This document shows positions 17,102 to 25,229 of a stretch of DNA of 64,000 bases, piece after piece. The translations under genes were made by a program, and so were the position numbers. The notes below the pieces were generated by a model. That model saw only the letters and a list, made by a program, of their open reading frames with translations, made no database searches and was not told the origin of the DNA. The stretch comes from DATJLY01 sp963729295 (GTDB lineage Bacteria > Pseudomonadota > Alphaproteobacteria > ATCC43930 > CGMCC-115725). Where the stretch lies: contig CAVSNJ010000003.1 of the NCBI GenBank assembly GCA_963729295.1, positions 1 through 64,000 on the forward strand. Reading direction: 5' to 3'. Position 1 is the stretch's first letter. Every line of letters starts with the position of its first letter.

Positions 17102-17292
17102 GTCTGCTGCGTCCCGTCCATCGCGCTTCTCAGCTCGCCGACTGCGGCGTTGAACGCGCTGCGCAGCTTGGCGATCTCGGCCGCTGGCGGCGGCGGGTGA
17201 CGCCGGTTGTCGAGCGCCGCGGCGAGGCAGTCGGCGTGGTCGGCCGCCGCCAGTGCGGCCTTCCTGAACCGGGCGAGGTTGATCGTGCTCAT
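17098..17292 (-). CDS. Small hypothetical protein
   Basis: A 64-residue helical protein (MSTINLARFRKAALAAADHA and on). Its start overlaps the preceding stop and its own stop overlaps the large gene's start, both as ATGA. Such small genes commonly separate phage structural genes. No family is recognised. Confidence 0.65.
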   Translation of the reverse strand: MSTINLARFRKAALAAADHADCLAAALDNRRHPPPPAAEIAKLRSAFNAAVGELRSAMDGTQQT

Positions 17293-18956
17293 GCGCCGCC
17301 GCCGGCGAGACAGCTCGCCGCCTCCTGATAGGCCGCGCCATGCGCGTTCGCTTCGTCAATGCCGCCGGCCGTGCGCGCCAGCTCGGCCTCGTCCTCGGGA
17401 TGCAGCTCCGCGCCCGCCGCCAGTTCGCGCTCGGCGTCGGCGATGGCGCGGTCGGTCTCCGTCGCTTCCGCCGCCGGCGCCAGCGCCGTCCGCGCCGCGC
17501 TCTCGTCCCCGCCATAGATCGCCTCGCGCTCGGCCTCGAACTCGTCTTGCGGAATGCCTTGCGCGTAGCCGTCGCGATAGAGCTGCGCCTGGTCGTCGGC
17601 GAGGTCGGCGAACATCTCGTTCGGGTCGTAGGGGTCGAACGGATCGCTCGTGGCGCGGCGCGGCCCGCGTTGCCATTCGCGCCAGGCATCGGCCGCGTTC
17701 TGGTCGCGCGCGGCGAAAACCGGCTCGCCGCGCAGGTTGCTGTCGATCGCGTCGAGGAAGTCGGCGATGGTCGAGCCTTGCGGCAGATAGCCCTGCTGCT
17801 CGGCCGCCTCGCGCGCGTAGTCGAGCGGCATGCCGTCCTCTCGCACCAGGCGCCCGCGGAACGGGAGCACCTGCTTGTCGGCGTCGAGCGCGCTCAGCTC
17901 GCCGCCCTGATCCTTGACGCCGCCGGAGCTGGCGAGGAATTGCACGATGTCCTCGGGACGCGCCGGACCGCGCGGCGCCTTGGCCGCGGCGCCGGCGAAA
18001 ACCGGCTCCACGTCCACCTCGCGCCCGTCCGTGATCTGCGCCACCGCGGCGCGCATGGCGTCGCCCTTGGTCGCCGCGTCGGCGCCGGCGACGCTGGCCG
18101 CGGCGACAGGCGGCGTCTCGCCGGTCGCGGCCACTTGCGCCGGCGCGCCGCTACGCGTGCGCAGCGCATCGCCGAGCGCGCCGAAGCCGGCCTGCATGAT
18201 GGCGCCGCCGGCGGCCGACAGCGCCACGTCGCGCAGCGCGTCGCGAAAATCGTAATCGCTCGCTTCCTGCTGGCCGAGCCCGTAGCGGAGCGCGGTCAAG
18301 GGCGCTTGTGCTGCCGCGCCGCCGATCGCGCCGGCGCCGGCGCGCGCCAGCGTGCGCGCGGCGAAGCCGGTCAGGCCCGCGCGGCCGAGGCCGCCCAAGA
18401 TGGCGTCCTCGCCCACGGCCGGGACGAGCGATGTCGCGGCGTTGAGCGGGTCGAGCAGGAACGCCGCGACGTTGCTGCCGAAGGTGACGGGCAGCGAGCG
18501 CGTCGCGGAAAATCGTTGCAGCACGCTCTCGCGCTCGATCTCGTCGGATTTCGCCTGGCCGATGAGCTGCGCCACGCCCTCGGGGATGGGCGCGTCGGTG
18601 ATCGGCGCCGGCGTGCCGTCCGGTCCCATCGGCGCGTAGCGCGCATTGGCTTCATCGGCGCTGAGCATCGGCGATGGCTGCGGCGCCATGTCCGGCAGTC
18701 CCGCCGGCAGGGGCAGCGGCGCGCCGCCGGCCGTCTCGCCGGCGACGGCAAGCGCGCGGCCGAGCATCCCCGTGGCGCTCCCGCTCGTGTCGTACTCCGA
18801 GCGCTCCACGAAGCGCGACAGCGGCGCGAGCGTCGAGTTCTCCTGCACCATCGCGGCGAAGCCGCGCGCGAAGGTCGGCGGCGTCGCGGCATAGCCCTCG
18901 GCCGCTTCCGGCAACGGCGTCTCGAAGGGCTGGCCGTCCGATACGAAGTCGGTCAC
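17289..18956 (-). CDS. Putative phage internal/ejection protein
   Basis: A 555-residue protein from a GTG that overlaps the stop of the 706-residue gene (GTGA). It has an Ala/Gly-rich hydrophobic middle (about residues 155-250, GFAARTLARAGAGAIGGAAA type) that could insert in membranes, and an acidic Glu/Asp-rich C terminus (TETDRAIADAERELAAGAE). This pattern is known from pore- or tunnel-forming ejection proteins, but assignment is by character and neighbours, not by a motif. Confidence 0.6.
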   Translation of the reverse strand: MTDFVSDGQPFETPLPEAAEGYAATPPTFARGFAAMVQENSTLAPLSRFVERSEYDTSGSATGMLGRALAVAGETAGGAPLPLPAGLPDMAPQPSPMLSADEANARYAPMGPDGTPAPITDAPIPEGVAQLIGQAKSDEIERESVLQRFSATRSLPVTFGSNVAAFLLDPLNAATSLVPAVGEDAILGGLGRAGLTGFAARTLARAGAGAIGGAAAQAPLTALRYGLGQQEASDYDFRDALRDVALSAAGGAIMQAGFGALGDALRTRSGAPAQVAATGETPPVAAASVAGADAATKGDAMRAAVAQITDGREVDVEPVFAGAAAKAPRGPARPEDIVQFLASSGGVKDQGGELSALDADKQVLPFRGRLVREDGMPLDYAREAAEQQGYLPQGSTIADFLDAIDSNLRGEPVFAARDQNAADAWREWQRGPRRATSDPFDPYDPNEMFADLADDQAQLYRDGYAQGIPQDEFEAEREAIYGGDESAARTALAPAAEATETDRAIADAERELAAGAELHPEDEAELARTAGGIDEANAHGAAYQEAASCLAGGGA

Positions 18957-21073
18957 CGCGCCACCCCGCCATCGGCGCCGGTGATGCCCGGCGAGAGCAG
19001 CACGTGGCCGAGCGTGTCGAGGAAGCTCGGCGTCTGCGGTTGCGCCGGCGCCGGCGCGGCGGCGGGTGCCGGGGCGGCGAACGGCACGGCGAGCGGCTTG
19101 CCGTCCTTGGTGCGCACGATCCGGCCGGTCGGGTCCATCAGCCATAGCGCGTTCGCCGCGGGCGCGGTGATCCAGCTCGGAGCCGCCTTGATCCAGTCCA
19201 GAAATTCCTCGGGCTTCGGCGCGCCTGGCTGCCCGTAGGTCGCCGGCACCGCGAGCTGGTCGAGCTCGAGGCCCGCAAGCGTCGTCCCGGCGCGCGTGCT
19301 CACGTCGTCGAAATTCTCGCGCGGCACGCGCGCGCCGCCGTTCGGCATGAACTCGTATTTGCCGGTGAAGGCGGCGATGGCGTTCGGCGCCGCGCTCGGA
19401 TCGCGGTCGTAATAGGTCTTGGCGAAGGCGAGCGCGTCGATCGCGTGCAGCACGTCGTCGGTCTGCCCGGCGGACGAGCCCGAGCGCGACAGCGATGTCA
19501 GGAGCGCCGTCACGCCCGGATCGCTGCGCACGCTCGCCTTGATGTCGGTCTCGGCCTTGGTGCCAATGAGGTCGCTGGCGGGCTTGTCCTTCGGCGCCTC
19601 GGCGAGCCAGCGCGCGAGCGAGGCGCCGTCGCGCTCGTTCTCCATCTGCGGCACGGCCTGCCAAGTGGCAGGCATCCCGCCGATCTGCACCATGTCGCGC
19701 CACGCGCGCGGCCACGCGTCGCCGTAGCTTTGCGCCATCGTCTTCATCGTGTCGGGCGCCTGCGTCGGGTTCGCCACGATCGCGCCCGCCGTCCGCTGCG
19801 CCATGTCCGCCGGCATGACGCGGCGCGCGTCGAACGGCACGCCGAGCCGGTCATAGGCGCCATCGAGCGCGGCCACGGCGTGGCCGATCTGCTGCGGGTC
19901 CTTCTGCGCCTGGTCGAAGAGACCGGCGATCTCCGGCGATGATTTCAGCACATAGGCGGCCGGATCATTCGCGAGCGCCGTGTACTTGTCGCCGAGTGCC
20001 TTTCTCAGCGCGTCCTGCGCGTTCGCCTCCATCGCGTAGCCGGCGCCCGCGGGCTTCCATTTGTCGATGAGCGCGGCATCCTCCTGCGGCGAGGTGAGCG
20101 CGCTCGTCTGCACCGCGTGGTAGAGGTCGCGCGCCTGGCCGAGCTGCGCGATCATCGTGTCGGCTTCCTCGGGGAAGGCGGCGCGGATTTGTCCTTCGCT
20201 GAGCGGCACGGCCGGCGCGCCCTCGCGTTCGATCGCGGCGAGGTTGTCGCTGAAGGCGCCGCGCACCGTGCCGCGCAGCGCGACATCGTTCTTGGCCGCG
20301 ATGCGGTCGGCCATGTATTCGCCGCGATAGCCGAGCATCTCGCGGACTTGCGGGTTGAGGTCCGGGTATTGCGACGGGTCGTTGATCTTCTTGACCCACG
20401 CGGCGGCGGCGTTCGGATCGTTGCCGGCAAGGACCGCATTGCGGTCCTGCTCGGCTTGGACGCGCGCCGCCTCCTGGCGAAATCCGACGATCTTCTGCGC
20501 CGCCTCGTCGCCCGTGAGCCATCCTGCGGCGCTCGCGCCCTTGATGGCCGCGATCGTGTTGTCGAAAATCATCGCGCGGAGCTGCGGCGTCGTCGCCGCC
20601 GCCATCTGCTTCGTCGCGTCGTTGGCGTTGAGGTCGAGCTGCTGCCGGCGCAAGCCGTTCTCGCGCTGAAACGCCTCGTTCGCCGTCGAGAGCGTGTTGG
20701 CGATCCTGAAGCCCGCGATCTGCGTCTGCACGTGCTCCTGCACGAGCGGGTCGCTGATCCCGCCGAGGATGCCGCTGTCGATCGCGTCGGCGTCCTTCGC
20801 GAAGCCGGCTTCGGCCGCCTGGCGATCCGGGACCTGGCTCCACTTCGCTGCGGCGTCGCCGTATTGCTTCTGCGCTTGCGCCACGCTGTCGGCTGCGGCC
20901 GTCTGGCGGCGCGCGTCGGCATATTTCTGGTTCCAATCCTCGAGGGTGCCGGCGACGCGCTGCCCCGCTTGCGCCAGCGCCTCGCCCGACTGGCTCATCG
21001 CCAGCGGGTTGACCTGCGGCTGCATCGGCGGCGCTGACGGCCCCGGCGAGATGAACGTCGGAAGCTCGGGCAT
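18953..21073 (-). CDS. Putative phage internal virion protein
   Basis: A 706-residue, mostly helical soluble protein. The N terminus (MPELPTFISPGPSAPPMQPQ and on) is the short Pro-rich start seen in phage internal or ejection proteins. Long Ala/Gln-rich helices follow (about 30-320), then mixed regions and an Ala/Pro linker (APAPAAAPAPAQPQTP) near the C terminus. No enzymatic motif, for example no lytic transglycosylase ES pair in a clear context. It lies in one leftward operon with its two large neighbours. Confidence 0.65.
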   Translation of the reverse strand: MPELPTFISPGPSAPPMQPQVNPLAMSQSGEALAQAGQRVAGTLEDWNQKYADARRQTAAADSVAQAQKQYGDAAAKWSQVPDRQAAEAGFAKDADAIDSGILGGISDPLVQEHVQTQIAGFRIANTLSTANEAFQRENGLRRQQLDLNANDATKQMAAATTPQLRAMIFDNTIAAIKGASAAGWLTGDEAAQKIVGFRQEAARVQAEQDRNAVLAGNDPNAAAAWVKKINDPSQYPDLNPQVREMLGYRGEYMADRIAAKNDVALRGTVRGAFSDNLAAIEREGAPAVPLSEGQIRAAFPEEADTMIAQLGQARDLYHAVQTSALTSPQEDAALIDKWKPAGAGYAMEANAQDALRKALGDKYTALANDPAAYVLKSSPEIAGLFDQAQKDPQQIGHAVAALDGAYDRLGVPFDARRVMPADMAQRTAGAIVANPTQAPDTMKTMAQSYGDAWPRAWRDMVQIGGMPATWQAVPQMENERDGASLARWLAEAPKDKPASDLIGTKAETDIKASVRSDPGVTALLTSLSRSGSSAGQTDDVLHAIDALAFAKTYYDRDPSAAPNAIAAFTGKYEFMPNGGARVPRENFDDVSTRAGTTLAGLELDQLAVPATYGQPGAPKPEEFLDWIKAAPSWITAPAANALWLMDPTGRIVRTKDGKPLAVPFAAPAPAAAPAPAQPQTPSFLDTLGHVLLSPGITGADGGVAR

Positions 21074-21082
21074 GGTGCCCCG

Positions 21083-21277
21083 CTAGCCGTCGGCTCGCGG
21101 CGCCGTCGTACGCCGTGCCGTCGCGCGACGCGTCTTTTTCGCGGGGCTGCGCTCGTAAAGAACGCCGCGTGCGAGAATGGCCTGAGCGTCGCGGGCGAGA
21201 ACGACCTGCGCCTCGCGCGTGAGCCGTTCGTGCTCTTCGGCGAGCGGCGACTTGCGTTCCTTCTTGTCGATCATCAT
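21083..21277 (-). CDS. Small basic hypothetical protein
   Basis: A 64-residue protein whose ATG overlaps the upstream stop (ATGATG). It begins MMIDKKERKSPLAEEHERL and ends in a Lys/Arg-rich tail, so it may bind nucleic acid. No family is recognised. Confidence 0.55.
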   Translation of the reverse strand: MMIDKKERKSPLAEEHERLTREAQVVLARDAQAILARGVLYERSPAKKTRRATARRTTAPRADG

Positions 21278-22110
21278 GGCGGTGGCGGCGGCTCGGGATT
21301 TGCCGCGGCATAGGCCGCCGTCGCTTCCTGCACGGCCGCGGCGTGGCCGGCATGGCCCTTGTCCCAATAAGCCGCGTTACCCTTGAGCGCGGCGATGCGT
21401 TGCTGCGGCGTCAACAGCACGCCGGCGCCCTGCCTGCTGTTCGGCAGGCCCGGAGCGGGCGCGGCCGCGGCTGCCTCGCCGAGCGTCGTGCCGCCATAGG
21501 CCGCCTCGTAGGCGCGCGTGACGGCTTCGACGGCGGCCTTGTGGTTGACGTGAGTGCCGTCGAGGTAGGCCGGGTCCTGGCGCAGCTCGTCGATGCGCTT
21601 CTGCGCCGCCGGGTCCATCGTCTTGTCCTCGGGCTTCGCCGCGCCGGCGTCGGCGGTCACGGCGTGCTGCGTCGCGTGAACCACCAGCTCCGATATCTGC
21701 TTGTGGAGCGGGTGCGATTTGTCGCGCATGATCTCGGCGTGGCCTTGGGACGTCGGCGCCCATTCCAGAAGCTCGGCGATCTCGTCGGGGAATAGATCGC
21801 CGAACTGATTTTCGACGGTCGGCGTGCCGCGGCCGGGCCGCTCGGGCCACGCCTGCGGCGCGCCATCGGCCGCTTGCGGGTGCTCGTGCGCGTAGTAATT
21901 TGCCAGGTCCCAATACGGGCGCATCAAGCGATGATCCGGGTGGCCCTTGTCGGCGAGCACGTCGCGGATTTGCGGCGTGCGCTGCGCCCATTGGATGAGC
22001 GACGCGGCTTCCTCGCGCGTGAGCCGGTCGCCGAAGCGGAATTTCAGGCCCGGGAACGCCTTGCAGAACTCGCCGATGTAGAGCGGCGAATTGAAACCGC
22101 CGGGCTTCAT
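21274..22110 (-). CDS. Phage-type protein with repeated AY-D-H-AAV motifs
   Basis: A 278-residue protein coupled to the previous gene by ATGA. Two imperfect repeats near the C terminus (about 180-215 and 245-272) share the pattern AYxDxxHxxHxAAVxxxTxAYxAA, a motif found in phage head-associated proteins. The N-terminal half has repeated helical blocks with HPLHKQI and HPDHRLM. It ends in a proline run. Function unknown. Confidence 0.6.
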   Translation of the reverse strand: MKPGGFNSPLYIGEFCKAFPGLKFRFGDRLTREEAASLIQWAQRTPQIRDVLADKGHPDHRLMRPYWDLANYYAHEHPQAADGAPQAWPERPGRGTPTVENQFGDLFPDEIAELLEWAPTSQGHAEIMRDKSHPLHKQISELVVHATQHAVTADAGAAKPEDKTMDPAAQKRIDELRQDPAYLDGTHVNHKAAVEAVTRAYEAAYGGTTLGEAAAAAPAPGLPNSRQGAGVLLTPQQRIAALKGNAAYWDKGHAGHAAAVQEATAAYAAANPEPPPPP

Positions 22111-22544
22111 GGCTTGGTCGCGGCGGCCGCGATGGCCGCGCGCGCCGCGTCGGCGGAGGCGAGCGCAGCCCCGTCCTCGGTCCTCATCTCGCCGGCGCGC
22201 CAGTGATCCTCGGGCGGCGGTTGATGGCGCTCGCAATAGGGCTTGCTGTGGACGACGGCGACGGATGGCTCCGCGCATCCCTTGGTGCTGCATGTCTGCG
22301 GCGCAGATGCCGGCGCCAGCAATTCCTTGATGCTCACGCGGTTCAGCGATCCGCTCGTGATCGCATTGGCGAGCGCGGTGTCGGCGCCGATCGCCGCCGC
22401 GATGTCCTCAAGTTCGATGCCGTTCAGCGCCAAGTCGGCGAGCGTGAAAGTGGCGAGCCGCTCGAAATCGACGGTTTGGCCGACGCGCCGCTCGACGAGC
22501 CGTTCCAGTTTCCGCTTCACGTCGCCGCCAGGCGCGTTATTCAT
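22107..22544 (-). CDS. Hypothetical protein with a Cys-rich motif
   Basis: A 145-residue protein, coupled downstream by ATGA. Residues about 84-108 (CSTKGCAEPSVAVVHSKPYC, ERH) carry a CX4CX13-14CXXH zinc-finger pattern, similar to those in the two genes upstream. The N terminus is a helical regulator-like region. Function unknown. Confidence 0.6.
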   Translation of the reverse strand: MNNAPGGDVKRKLERLVERRVGQTVDFERLATFTLADLALNGIELEDIAAAIGADTALANAITSGSLNRVSIKELLAPASAPQTCSTKGCAEPSVAVVHSKPYCERHQPPPEDHWRAGEMRTEDGAALASADAARAAIAAAATKP

Positions 22545-22773
22545 CGGGGGCCCTCCGGTGCTGCCGGCACCAATCGGCAGGGCGCTTCGGCACGACCTGT
22601 GGGTTGAGGTGGCATCCGCCGATATCGGCGTCCACGCCGCTGCGCGCGAGCTGGCTGCGGCGCTGATCGGTCACGGGCCCGAAGCGAGAAATGAAAGCGT
22701 CGCAGGTGCCGCAGCAATCGGACGCCGACTTCGATGCTGGCGCGGGCGCGGGTACGCGAGGGGCGCTGGTCAT
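22537..22773 (-). CDS. Small Cys/His-rich protein
   Basis: A 78-residue protein with CCGTC and a downstream GCH / WCRQH pair, plausible zinc ligands. It overlaps the next gene by 8 bases and the previous by ATGA. It belongs with its two neighbours to a cluster of small zinc-binding proteins. Confidence 0.55.
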   Translation of the reverse strand: MTSAPRVPAPAPASKSASDCCGTCDAFISRFGPVTDQRRSQLARSGVDADIGGCHLNPQVVPKRPADWCRQHRRAPDE

Positions 22774-22994
22774 GATTGTGGCCTATGCGTGTTGTTGGCG
22801 CAGACGGGCTTGCCGAACACGATGCGCGTCGAGGGAGCGCAGCACGTCGGTATGTGGCAGCGCCCGTTCAGGGGCAGCCCGTGGCGCGGGGTATGGTCCG
22901 CGCAATAGCCGAAACCCGGGCCGCCCACGTCGCCTTTGGCGTCGATGATCCGCTCGGCCGGCTCACCGCATCCGTGGATGGCGCACGGGATCAT
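22770..22994 (-). CDS. Small protein with two zinc-finger-like units
   Basis: A 74-residue protein with two tandem CX(3-6)C/CXXH units (CAIHGCGEPAERIID with CADH; CHIPTCCAPSTRIVF with CANNTH). It starts 2 bases after the stop of the upstream structural gene. Duplicated finger units suggest a nucleic-acid or protein-binding scaffold. No named family is recognised. Confidence 0.6.
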   Translation of the reverse strand: MIPCAIHGCGEPAERIIDAKGDVGGPGFGYCADHTPRHGLPLNGRCHIPTCCAPSTRIVFGKPVCANNTHRPQS

Positions 22995-22996
22995 GC

Positions 22997-23323
22997 TCAG
23001 ACCGTCCGCACGACGGTGTTCGCGACCGGCCCCTCGGTCGGCGTGCCTTCATCAACCGTGAGGAAGGCATGGTTCACACCGTCGATCGCGTTGACGTGAT
23101 AGCGGCCGTTCGACTTGCTCGTGCCTTCGACCAGGATGTCGTCGCCAACGCCGAAATTGGCGAAGGTGCCGTTCGACGCCGACAGGCTCCCGCCGCCGAA
23201 CGTCACGGATGCCACGACGCGCTTCGTCATGCCGAGGTCGGCGGAATGGCTCGCGCTCTCCGAGCGCGTGTCGACGTGCTCCTGGCGGGTGCTCTGCTTC
23301 GTTCTCGTGCCGACCGATGGCAT
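22997..23323 (-). CDS. Hypothetical phage-type beta-rich protein
   Basis: A 108-residue protein; the ATG at 23323 follows AAAGGA, while a GTG one codon earlier is possible. Residues 30-108 are beta-rich (ASVTFGGGSLSASNGTFANF, then GDDILVEG and VNHAFLTVDEG), typical of a small virion-surface or tail-like domain. The start overlaps the upstream stop (TGATG). Confidence 0.6.
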   Translation of the reverse strand: MPSVGTRTKQSTRQEHVDTRSESASHSADLGMTKRVVASVTFGGGSLSASNGTFANFGVGDDILVEGTSKSNGRYHVNAIDGVNHAFLTVDEGTPTEGPVANTVVRTV

Positions 23324-23604
23324 CACTCGATCCTTTCCAGCTCGGACCCTGCGCGCGTCGTAGCGCCTTCGTAGGTCTGCGCCGGTCTCTGGATTTGCGT
23401 CAATCGCGATTTAAGCGATTGCGACATTTTTCTGAGGTTATGCGACATTGTTTCCCGTGAAACATGGCCGCTGAAGTTGGCGGGTGGAGATGTCGAAGCG
23501 CGCTGCGATCTCTTTCCACGGAACACCGTTTGTGCGCGCGGCAAGATCGCGGCGCGGACGATATCCGCCTTCTCCCACTTCCGAAGCCACGCGCGCCCGC
23601 TCAT
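23323..23604 (-). CDS. HTH-type protein with a shifted segment
   Basis: An open frame of 93 residues, coupled to the next gene. It begins KWEKADIVRAAIL, which fits the first helices of an HTH, and ends SQSLKSRLTQIQ to ERIE. In between, the expected recognition part (GVPWKEIAARFDISTRQLQR) is found in a different frame at about 23465-23535. A one-base deletion near 23555 and a one-base insertion near 23468 would restore a continuous HTH protein. As written the protein has no functional HTH. Confidence 0.4.
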   Translation of the reverse strand: MSGRAWLRKWEKADIVRAAILPRAQTVFRGKRSQRASTSPPANFSGHVSRETMSHNLRKMSQSLKSRLTQIQRPAQTYEGATTRAGSELERIE

Positions 23605-24148
23605 GGCGCGCGCTGCGCCGCGTGGGTGATGAGCGCCCGCGCTGCGCGTCGTCGAAAAACCGGAAACTGCTGAAAAAAGAAAAAAGCACCGCGGCAGGGA
23701 GCGCGCGACACGTTCGGCGCGAAAACCCGGTGTACCCCCCGTCTCGTCCGATTTTCGGCCGGCGCGCCAGCGCGTGATCGAAGCTGCGAACTGGCGGTCG
23801 CGCGGCGCCGCGCTGCGTCGCGTGGGGAGGGTCATAGCGGACTGAAAGACCGGTGATCCGCTGGCGCGAACGTCGCAGAGCGCCGCCGCTTTTGCGCCGC
23901 GATGACGCGCGTTGCCACCCGCATTGCCACCCGGCGAGCGCTCCGAGCGCATTTCGCGGGATGGTGGGACGGGCCGCGTGTCAGATGTTCGCGTTGCGTG
24001 AGACGCGTTGTGCTGGCGGGCCGGGCTCGCTCGCTGGCGTGTCGGGCGCGCGCAACTCCCGCGACCGGCGCCAACTCCCCGAGATCGGCCGCGCCGTCGC
24101 CAATCCCGTTGCGCGGCCTGAAGCTTCCGAGGCTTCGATCGGTTTCCC

Positions 24149-24482
24149 CCTGTAAGGGAGGTGACGCGCGCGTCACCCGCATCCGACAGGGACAATCCGG
24201 GGGAAGCTTCAGAAGCTTCAGAAGCTTCAGTCGCACCCTCGCGTGCGCCACCCGATAAACCGGGATTTTTAATTGCCACCAGAAAGACCGGTGATGGCGC
24301 ACGGCGCGCCGCTGCCGCCATGTGCCGCCGCCTTTTCTCGTTTGGGCCTGTAAGGGAGGTGACGCGCGGCACGCCCGCGCTCAACAGCCTATAACGAAGT
24401 GCTCTGGCGGCATGTGGCGGCAAGCCGAAGTGACACTCCTGACGCTTCGCTCGGATTGCCCCTGTAAGGGAGGTGACGCGCG
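24149..24482 (+). repeat. Three copies of a 22-bp Shine-Dalgarno-like repeat
   Basis: CTGTAAGGGAGGTGACGCGC with one flanking base each side occurs at 24149-24170, 24347-24368 and 24461-24482. Plus-strand TAAGGGAGGTGA resembles a full-length Shine-Dalgarno sequence; the minus strand resembles the 16S 3' tail (TCACCTCC). No start codon follows at ribosome spacing. Copy 1 also forms the perfect palindrome GGTGACGCGCGCGTCACC. CAACAGCCTAT follows copies 2 and 3. Confidence 0.8.
24202..24228 (+). repeat. Tandem 9-bp repeat
   Basis: Three consecutive units of (A/G)GAAGCTTC, each containing the palindrome GAAGCTTC. It is 30 bp after the first Shine-Dalgarno-like repeat. Related GAAGCTTC occurs at about 24119. 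Confidence 0.8.
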
Positions 24483-24540
24483 TCAGACGCGCGCACAACA
24501 GCCTATTTCTCATTGAAGTGTCACGAGTGTCACCCGCCCC

Positions 24541-24915
24541 CTATCTCTCGTCCTCCGCGTCCTCGTCGCGCAGGCGCAAGCCTTTCCACTGGGCGTATCC
24601 GGCCACTCGCCCCACGCCAGGCAGCTCGCTCAACCGCCCCACAAACCGGCGCCGAGGCGCGAACGAGGCACCTGGCGCGCTCGCGAACCGCACATAGTCC
24701 GCGTAGAGCGCGCGGGTGCTCGTCACCGCCCCCGCGTCCATCAGAACGCGTGCGGCGATCCAGGCATCGATGTCGCGGTCCTTGGTGAAACGCGCCGGCC
24801 GCGCAATCACCACCTCCCGCGGCGGGAGCGGCGGCGCGAGCGCACGCTCGATCGCCGGCACGAGTGCCTGGAGCCGATCGACCAGGCCCGCGAGCTGCTC
24901 GATCTCGCCGCTCAC
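24541..24915 (-). CDS. Primase/helicase C-terminal-domain-like protein
   Basis: A 124-residue protein from a GTG overlapping the HTH gene stop (GTGA). After a helical N terminus it has a winged-helix-like domain (about 45-115): DIDAWIAARVL, then STRALYADYVRFA and a basic FAPRRRFVGRLSEL, like the small C-terminal domain of phage primase-helicases. No primase or helicase core is present, so it may be a stand-alone DNA-binding remnant. It is the second gene of the leftward early operon. Confidence 0.55.
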   Translation of the reverse strand: MSGEIEQLAGLVDRLQALVPAIERALAPPLPPREVVIARPARFTKDRDIDAWIAARVLMDAGAVTSTRALYADYVRFASAPGASFAPRRRFVGRLSELPGVGRVAGYAQWKGLRLRDEDAEDER

Positions 24916-25112
24916 GGCGCGCCGGCCTTCGGCTTGGCGCCGCGCAGCAGCTCCTCGAGCGCCACGACGGGCACGCGCAGTTTTCGCCCGATCTTGATCA
25001 CCGGTAGATCGCCGCGCTGCGCTGCCTCGTAGGAACCGCTCTTGCCGAGGCCCAGCAGCTTTCCAGCGGCCGGCACGCTCAACGTGCGGAGATGGTCTAG
25101 CCCGTCGTCCAT
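24912..25112 (-). CDS. xis: Excisionase-like helix-turn-helix protein
   Basis: A 66-residue MerR/excisionase-type protein: SVPAAGKLLGLGKSGSYEAA is the HTH and GDLPVIKIGRKLRVPVVALE the wing, matching the common phage HTH_17 family. It is divergent from the ribbon-helix-helix gene and the integrase, with a symmetric operator-like site between them. Probable recombination directionality factor for the element 2 integrase, or an early repressor. Confidence 0.8.
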   Translation of the reverse strand: MDDGLDHLRTLSVPAAGKLLGLGKSGSYEAAQRGDLPVIKIGRKLRVPVVALEELLRGAKPKAGAP

Positions 25113-25173
25113 TAGGTGCGTCCTTCGTCGCTGAATGGCCGCCCGATCTTTTCGGTTGCGGAGCCGTCCGGTC

Positions 25174-25204
25174 AATGTTAAACGTGTAACTCACGTTAAA
25201 CATT
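25174..25204. promoter_or_regulatory. Operator-like site between divergent early genes
   Basis: Two GTTAAAC direct repeats 19 bases apart sit in a nearly symmetric context (AATGTTAAACGTG, 5 bases, CACGTTAAACATT). They lie between the leftward excisionase-like gene and the rightward ribbon-helix-helix gene. TTGACC on the minus strand just right of 25170 and TTATAC at about 25207 are candidate promoter boxes. A good site for a regulator. Confidence 0.5.
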
Positions 25205-25229
25205 TTGTTATACGAAGGGCAGAGGCGAC

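Larger units (their letters stand above)
23605..24540. other. Non-coding, repeat-bearing region of about 930 bp
   Basis: No frame here has a credible start or composition. It contains three 22-bp Shine-Dalgarno-like repeats, a 9-bp tandem repeat, TTGCCACC pairs at about 23914-23931, and GTGTCAC motifs near 24500-24535. It lies between the primase-domain gene and the structural genes, where an origin or long untranslated RNA could be. Confidence 0.45.

Noticed and set aside
24149..24482. CRISPR array
   Set aside because: Three repeats only, spacers of unequal length (176 and 92 bp) and no cas genes.
23323..24513. 396-codon minus-strand frame through the repeat region
   Set aside because: It passes through tandem and dispersed DNA repeats, has low-complexity composition and no ribosome site; only its last 93 codons are credible as a gene.
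24541..25203. 220-codon version of the primase-domain gene
   Set aside because: Its first half covers the excisionase-like HTH gene in the wrong frame; the coupled GTG at 24915 fits better.
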